The position numbers and the translations under genes are program-made. Shown here in pieces: positions 59,744 to 64,000 of a DNA stretch of 64,000 bases. Source of the stretch: UBA1952 sp965246905 (GTDB lineage: Bacteria > Bacteroidota > Bacteroidia > Chitinophagales > Chitinophagaceae); the NCBI GenBank assembly GCA_965246905.1, contig CBDFFZ010000002.1:225531-289530 (forward strand), read 5' to 3'. How positions within the stretch are numbered: the stretch's first letter is position 1; the number at the start of each line of letters is the position of its first letter. The notes under the pieces were generated by a model, which was not told the DNA's origin, did not search any database, and was given only the letters and a program-made list of their open reading frames with translations.

Positions 59744-60907
59744 TCAAAATAAATTCAGGTTCACAGATACGCCAAACCAGCGGTTACGGTCGTCGCCGCG
59801 CCGGAAGTTGGTGATGAACTCAGGTACTACAGCCAAGAATTTATTTACATGGTAGCTGAAAAACAGCCGGTACATCTGTTTAGACATGGTTGGATCTCGG
59901 TCTTCCTCATGCTTATTGAGCAGCTTGTAGCCGAAGCCCAGAGATGTTTTATAGAAGAGCGCACCCGGCTTGCTATGGTTGGATTCGCTGCCAAACTCAA
60001 GATTCAGAAAGGTCGTTGCATAGCCTTTGTACCGGTTCTGAGCCGTCTCTGCATAACGGTAGAATGACTTGCCGGTAAACCTTACGAAAGTGCTTTCATC
60101 TTTGCTTCTGTGGATGTACACGCCAATGCCGTATTCCGCATTCGGGCACAGCGTATTGCGCACTAAGGATACACCGATACCCCCTTCCACGATCAGCATG
60201 CCGCTGCCTATGGTTACACTGCGGTCATAAGATGTTGTGCCGGTTTGCGGATTATAGACCACTTTCAGGTGGTGTCCGCGGGCATCCGGGTGCTTCCATT
60301 GGGCGCGGCAGGCTACTATGATAGAGTCGATCTTAGCTGCTGTTTTCTCTTTCCAGGCATCATCCTGCGCATAGGTATTGTAGTTGGCCAGCTCTTTAAG
60401 CAGGAAGGTATATTGCAGCTGCGCGCCGGTATGTACCGTTTGCAGGATCCTTAAAGTATCCATCCCTACTTTCAGGGCAGATGCCCCTTCGCTGCTAATC
60501 GTCATCAGGCTGCCGGACTCAGCTACCTGCTGAAAGCGCGTGATCAGGTTTTTACGATTGGCTGGAATGCTGATATCGAGCGTCTGGGTATTCTGCAGTT
60601 GCTGCAACGAATCTTTATATACCGCCGCTGCCTTATCTGCCGCAGTAAGCGCCGCTTTAAAATCATCGGGTGTAGTCCAGTCGCTGAGCTTTTTGAACCT
60701 TACCGTGAGGGACTCGCCCCTGGCCAGCTCAACGGTAAACTTGTATTTCACTTCATCCTCATCCATATAGAACCAGCCTTTTTGCAGTTCCGCAATGGAG
60801 GCTTTGGTCTCCGGAGTATCTTTTTTGTCGGTGGTCCGGGCATGGGTAGCCGGGGTGGCAATGAGGCAAAGCGCTGCCCCTGCCACGATTTTCTGGATCG
60901 TGTTCAT
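59744..60907 (-). CDS. Exported/outer-membrane protein of the ECF operon
   Basis: The 387-residue product has a signal peptide (MNTIQKIVAGAALCLIATPA then THA). Residues 40-200 are helical and mixed (GWFYMDEDEVKYKFTVELAR, FKAALTAADKAAAVYKDSL). The C-terminal half is strand-rich with aromatic ends (SLGFGYKLLNKHEEDRDPTM, YRLFFSYHVNKFLAVVPEFI, then WFGVSVNLNLF), consistent with a beta-barrel ending in Phe. It lies 48 nt after the anti-sigma-like gene, on the same strand, so it is probably the target or partner of that operon. No family was recognised. Confidence 0.65.
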   Translation of the reverse strand: MNTIQKIVAGAALCLIATPATHARTTDKKDTPETKASIAELQKGWFYMDEDEVKYKFTVELARGESLTVRFKKLSDWTTPDDFKAALTAADKAAAVYKDSLQQLQNTQTLDISIPANRKNLITRFQQVAESGSLMTISSEGASALKVGMDTLRILQTVHTGAQLQYTFLLKELANYNTYAQDDAWKEKTAAKIDSIIVACRAQWKHPDARGHHLKVVYNPQTGTTSYDRSVTIGSGMLIVEGGIGVSLVRNTLCPNAEYGIGVYIHRSKDESTFVRFTGKSFYRYAETAQNRYKGYATTFLNLEFGSESNHSKPGALFYKTSLGFGYKLLNKHEEDRDPTMSKQMYRLFFSYHVNKFLAVVPEFITNFRRGDDRNRWFGVSVNLNLF

Positions 60908-60955
60908 TATTATTTTTTGTTTTAAGAAGATGTGTAGTTGGTGCGCGCAGGGCGT

Positions 60956-61636
60956 CTATTTGCTCAGGGCAAGTACCAGCTCTTTGAATGGCTTGGGCTG
61001 CGCATTACCTGCGGAAATGCCGGGCTTGTTAAGCTTCATCCGGATAAACGGCGTGGCGGCAACATTTTGCGCAGGCGCAGCAAGCGGTATTTCAGGATCG
61101 AGATCTAAGTAATGGATTACTTTTTTAGGCGCCCCCTTTGCTACAGCCACTGGAGCCGTTACCACCGTATTATTCATTGCAATTTCCGGGGCAGGCAGCG
61201 GCTTTGGTATAGGAGCGATTTCAGGTAAGCGGGCCTCAGGCATTGTCGTAGCATGAGTTGGTTTAACGCCCTTTTTAGCTTCGGTAGCAGCAACCGCCGG
61301 TGCGGCATTTGGCTGCGCGATGACCGGAGTTGCCGGTACGGGCCGGGCATTGGATAAAGAAATGTTATTAGCCGGAATGTTTTTTGATGTAGTTACTACC
61401 GGCGCTTTTGTTGGCGCAGAAAGCTGCATCGCTCCATAAATACCCAGCATTACCAGGAGTATCGCGGCTGCATATTTCACCCAGCCCAAAAAGATCGTAC
61501 GCTTGTGCTCTTTTTGCCCGGGCAGCTCGCTTTGCAGGCTGCTCCAGGTGTCGTCCATATCAAAGCCGGGCAGTATGTCTTCTAATGATGCTGCATCGAG
61601 CGCCGTTTTCATCTGTTCTTCGAGTCCTGTTTTCAT
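60956..61636 (-). CDS. Probable membrane anti-sigma factor
   Basis: The 226-residue protein has a short cytoplasmic N-terminus (MKTGLEEQMKTALDAASLED then ILPGFDMDDTWSSLQSEL), one membrane helix (VKYAAAILLVMLGIYGAMQL, about residues 49-68) and an Ala/Pro/Lys-rich periplasmic region. Position and topology match anti-sigma factors: its start overlaps the sigma gene stop by 4 nt. The N-terminal zinc motif of ZAS-type anti-sigmas is absent. Function is inferred from context. Confidence 0.65.
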   Translation of the reverse strand: MKTGLEEQMKTALDAASLEDILPGFDMDDTWSSLQSELPGQKEHKRTIFLGWVKYAAAILLVMLGIYGAMQLSAPTKAPVVTTSKNIPANNISLSNARPVPATPVIAQPNAAPAVAATEAKKGVKPTHATTMPEARLPEIAPIPKPLPAPEIAMNNTVVTAPVAVAKGAPKKVIHYLDLDPEIPLAAPAQNVAATPFIRMKLNKPGISAGNAQPKPFKELVLALSK

Positions 61637-62211
61637 AAGGCAATGCTTTGCGATTGGGTAATCCGGTCTTGTAATAATCCGCGTGCTTTGTGCAGCTGCG
61701 ATTTCGACGTGCTCTCCGAGATGCCCAGCAGGGCTGCTATTTCCTTATGGCCCATATCATCGAAAACATACAGGTTAAAGACTGTGCGGTAGCCCGGCGG
61801 CAATTCATGTATCCAGGCCATGATCTCTTTTACGGTAAGCTGCGCCAGCGCATTCTGCTCATATTGTTCCGGCAGGGCTTCTTCCAGGCGGTCATCCAGA
61901 TCGCGGAAGATGGTGCGCCGTTTGCGCAGCTCCATCAGGCATTGGTTTACCGTTACTTTTTTAAGCCAGGCCTTCAGGCTGCCTTCCGCGCGGTATTCAA
62001 AATTGCGGATGCTTTTAAAGCATTCCGTAAGCGCCTGCATCAACATATCCTTAGCATCGTGCGGGTTGCCGGCGTAGCGGAGGCAGATGATCATAAGCTG
62101 CTCCGCATACTGATTGTAGAGCGCTTTCTGCGCCTGCGCATTCCCTTCCTTACAGCCCAGGGCGAGGGCCGCTTCATTACCATAAAGCGTGTTGTAAAAA
62201 GGTAAGGTCAT
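61633..62211 (-). CDS. ECF-type RNA polymerase sigma factor
   Basis: The 192-residue protein has region 2 (AQKALYNQYAEQLMIICLRY, then AKDMLMQALTECFKSIRNFE) and region 4 with its helix-turn-helix (LPPGYRTVFNLYVFDDMGHK then EIAALLGISESTSKSQLHKA). It lacks sigma regions 1 and 3, as in ECF factors. It should direct transcription of its own operon with the overlapping anti-sigma-like gene and the exported protein. Confidence 0.92.
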   Translation of the reverse strand: MTLPFYNTLYGNEAALALGCKEGNAQAQKALYNQYAEQLMIICLRYAGNPHDAKDMLMQALTECFKSIRNFEYRAEGSLKAWLKKVTVNQCLMELRKRRTIFRDLDDRLEEALPEQYEQNALAQLTVKEIMAWIHELPPGYRTVFNLYVFDDMGHKEIAALLGISESTSKSQLHKARGLLQDRITQSQSIAL

Positions 62212-62376
62212 TGCTGCGCGATGAATGCTGTACTACTAAATTGCTGCGGGAAGCAAAAAGGTTGCCCAGGGCAGGAAAATATTTTTAAAGGAGCCCGTGC
62301 CTTATACGCTCAATGCTGCCTAAAGGTATCGAGGCCGACGATTTAAATAAGCAGTTGCTGTAGCTACTGCCATTGC

Positions 62377-63891
62377 TCACCGGGCACCAATCCCCCACCG
62401 CTCACAATAACTTAAAATCTTTGCCGTATCTGCCTGGGCCAGCGCGAGCCCTATATACCCATCCGGCCGCACTACAAACGTAGCGCCATACCCGATGGTT
62501 GTCTTGCTACCGGTTTTACCTGCTGGGAACACAAGCAGCGGAACGCCCTGCTCTTTACAAAATGCGCTTAGCCCGGCATCCGCATCGCCATAATGATGCA
62601 CCTGCCAGCAGCGTTGCGCCAGCGGTAGAAAATTGCCGCTCCCACCATTCAGCGGCAGCCAGGGCAGGCGGTCGCCACCCCGGATGCGCCCGGCTTTCCC
62701 TTCACTGAGCGCGCTTTGGCGGTAATGGATCCGCGTTTGGGAAAGAGCCAGAAAGGCGGCCCTGCGAACAGCATTAAACTTAAAAAGGAGCCGCAACAGG
62801 GGCGGTACAAGATGCGTGCGGATGAATGTGGCTAAGGCACTGCGCTTAGCCACAAAAGTAAAGGCGCTGTCCGTTGTAGCCACGAGCTTTTGCGCAAAGG
62901 CCATCCGCTCCGGCGCGTAGGTATCGAGCAGGGTTTCAGGGGCTCCGTTGAGTACTGCAGCCAGCTTCCAGGCAAGATTAAGGGCATCGCCAATGCCGGT
63001 ATTCATGCCTTGTCCGCCTACCGGGCTGTGGATATGCCCGGCATCGCCCAGCAGGAACGCACGGCCCTTGCGGAAAGTATCGGCCACCCGGTGATGCACG
63101 TGATAGGTAGAGAACCAGCGCACTTCTTCCACATTCATTTTAAGCCGGAGGATAATAGAGTCGCTCACATCGGCCCATTGCAGGTGCTCCTTATTTTTAG
63201 CGCTTTGCTTTACGGCGCCTACCAGCCGCACATTGCCTTTGTCCTGCATCGGGAAGACGACCAGAAAATCCGCGTCATCCAGTGCAATATTCATCTCGCT
63301 GTTATCTAATGGGCCGGAGATGCGCAGATCGGCCACGTAAAACAGATCCTGGTAACTGCCCCCGGGAAAGCCGGTGCCTATGCTGTGCCGGACCACTGAG
63401 TGCGCACCATCGCAGCCCGCGAGATAGGCCGCCTCCAGCGTTTCGGTGATACCGCTTGCAGGCCGTATCTGCGCGCTGATGCCCGATTCCGTTTCCTCAA
63501 AAGAAAGCAGGGTTGTGCTGCGCTCTACTTTTACGCCAAGACTTAGCAGCACCTGTTCTAAATAAGCCTCATGCTTATCCTGCGGAAAAATAATGGTGTA
63601 GGGATAAGGGCTGAGACCTACGCCGCCTTCCCCAAACGAAAGCCGCGCCACCTGGCTCCCATTCACCCACAGGCGTCCGCTCTTAAATTCAATGCCGCTT
63701 TCTATCACGCCGCGCTCGATGCCCATCTGATGGTAAAGCTCCAGCGTACGTGCATGAACTACTGTAGCGCGCGAGGTAGTGCCCGGTTTTGCCGCAGCAT
63801 CGATAACGCGCACCGGAATGCCTGCTTTAGTAAGCCAGAGTGCCAGCGCAAGACCAGTAGGGCCGGCGCCGCAGATAAGTACCGTTTTCAT
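62377..63891 (-). CDS. FAD-dependent aromatic-ring-type monooxygenase
   Basis: The 504-residue protein has the class A flavoprotein hydroxylase motifs: VLICGAGPTGLALALWLTKA for FAD, LAGCDGAHSVVRHSIG (the DG motif), and FLLGDAGHIHSPVGGQGMNT with GIGDALNLAWKL. The C-terminal thioredoxin-like domain ends YIGLALAQADTAKILSYCER. This is the PheA/TfdB/MhpA-like subgroup, which hydroxylates phenols, polyketides or antibiotics; the substrate cannot be read. The palindrome TTACCCGGATGGGTAA lies 23 nt upstream, suggesting control by a TetR-like regulator outside the window. Confidence 0.85.
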   Translation of the reverse strand: MKTVLICGAGPTGLALALWLTKAGIPVRVIDAAAKPGTTSRATVVHARTLELYHQMGIERGVIESGIEFKSGRLWVNGSQVARLSFGEGGVGLSPYPYTIIFPQDKHEAYLEQVLLSLGVKVERSTTLLSFEETESGISAQIRPASGITETLEAAYLAGCDGAHSVVRHSIGTGFPGGSYQDLFYVADLRISGPLDNSEMNIALDDADFLVVFPMQDKGNVRLVGAVKQSAKNKEHLQWADVSDSIILRLKMNVEEVRWFSTYHVHHRVADTFRKGRAFLLGDAGHIHSPVGGQGMNTGIGDALNLAWKLAAVLNGAPETLLDTYAPERMAFAQKLVATTDSAFTFVAKRSALATFIRTHLVPPLLRLLFKFNAVRRAAFLALSQTRIHYRQSALSEGKAGRIRGGDRLPWLPLNGGSGNFLPLAQRCWQVHHYGDADAGLSAFCKEQGVPLLVFPAGKTGSKTTIGYGATFVVRPDGYIGLALAQADTAKILSYCERWGIGAR

Positions 63892-63913
63892 TTTGATTGT
63901 TTTTTGTGATTAA

Positions 63914-63929
63914 TTACCCGGATGGGTAA
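63914..63929. promoter_or_regulatory. Operator-like palindrome
   Basis: TTACCCGGATGGGTAA has 6-bp perfect arms around GGAT, in the intergenic region between the monooxygenase and the divergent gene start at 63967. The form is like operators of TetR-family repressors; the protein is not identified. Confidence 0.5.
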
Positions 63930-63966
63930 ATGAATGAGCAAATTTTTTTTAGGGTCTTATCGCATT

Positions 63967-64000
63967 ATGAATAAAAAGCTTTATGTGCTCCTTACGCTCC
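63967..64000 (+). CDS. Start of a divergent gene, possibly exported
   Basis: ATG 63967 begins MNKKLYVLLTL and runs off the right edge. The Lys-Lys then hydrophobic pattern looks like a signal peptide. Eleven codons are too few to name it. Confidence 0.35.
   Translation, partial: MNKKLYVLLTL

Noticed and set aside
1..64000. tRNA or rRNA genes
   Set aside because: No cloverleaf-like or conserved rRNA segments were recognised by eye; a tRNAscan or Infernal run would settle this.

Overview
The window reads as chromosome of a Bacteroidota bacterium, most likely in or near the Chitinophagaceae. The evidence is type IX secretion sorting domains (28744-29574, 56015-58243), a GldM-C-like protein, TonB and PD40/OmpA envelope proteins, a homocysteine-methyltransferase-only MetH half, kynurenine 3-monooxygenase, and -7 elements of the form TAnnTTTG close to start codons. 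No rRNA, tRNA or CRISPR was recognised.

Layout. (1) 1-5045: an AT-rich stretch of small minus-strand genes (AlkD-like, HbpS/GlcG-like, two SnoaL-like, HEPN, PepSY-like, PD-(D/E)XK, PH-like). Four of them are followed at their 3' ends by related 90-210 bp inverted-repeat elements. The arrangement resembles integron gene cassettes with attC sites, but no integrase is in the window. (2) 5258-27435: housekeeping core with metH N-terminal half, mazG, an NtrY-like kinase, murB, a dipeptide epimerase, polA, kmo, recJ, then a five-gene minus-strand unit (cNMP-binding kinase, receiver-FAD reductase fusion, UBP zinc finger, egtB, egtD), and mgtE. (3) 27447-31600: a GNAT remnant, two secreted-type proteins, and a Fic gene with a dense operator array, bracketed by about 150 bp direct repeats. 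(4) 31605-35838: an AT-rich modification/defence island (ParB-like, nuclease-like, C5-cytosine methyltransferase, Vsr, HNH). (5) 36526-37221: five tiny genes encoding nine copies of a 20-residue unit MKKLT...TINGGGxxxN, closed by a terminator. This is the most novel-looking locus here. (6) 37291-41870: a MITE-like element, frameshifted genes, a 21-bp tandem repeat, tonB and a pyruvate-oxidase-like gene broken by three +1 G changes. (7) 41882-48912: AI-2E transporter, large hybrid kinase, and a radical-SAM/DUF4130 DNA-repair pair with a GNAT-like gene between them. (8) 49131-51290: an IS3-family element flanked by 47-bp direct repeats at the edge of a 42-bp tandem array. (9) 51291-64000: a GT-C membrane enzyme, DUF2130, PD40-OmpA, a large type-B T9SS protein, a second IS3-family element with 25-bp terminal repeats, an ECF sigma/anti-sigma/envelope operon, an aromatic-type FAD monooxygenase, and the first codons of a further gene.

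Five genes carry single-base frameshifts, all next to short homopolymers. In poxB and 37677-38439 they are extra G; in the cassette region they are missing A, G or T. Their products are otherwise well conserved, so residual sequencing error should be excluded before calling them dead.
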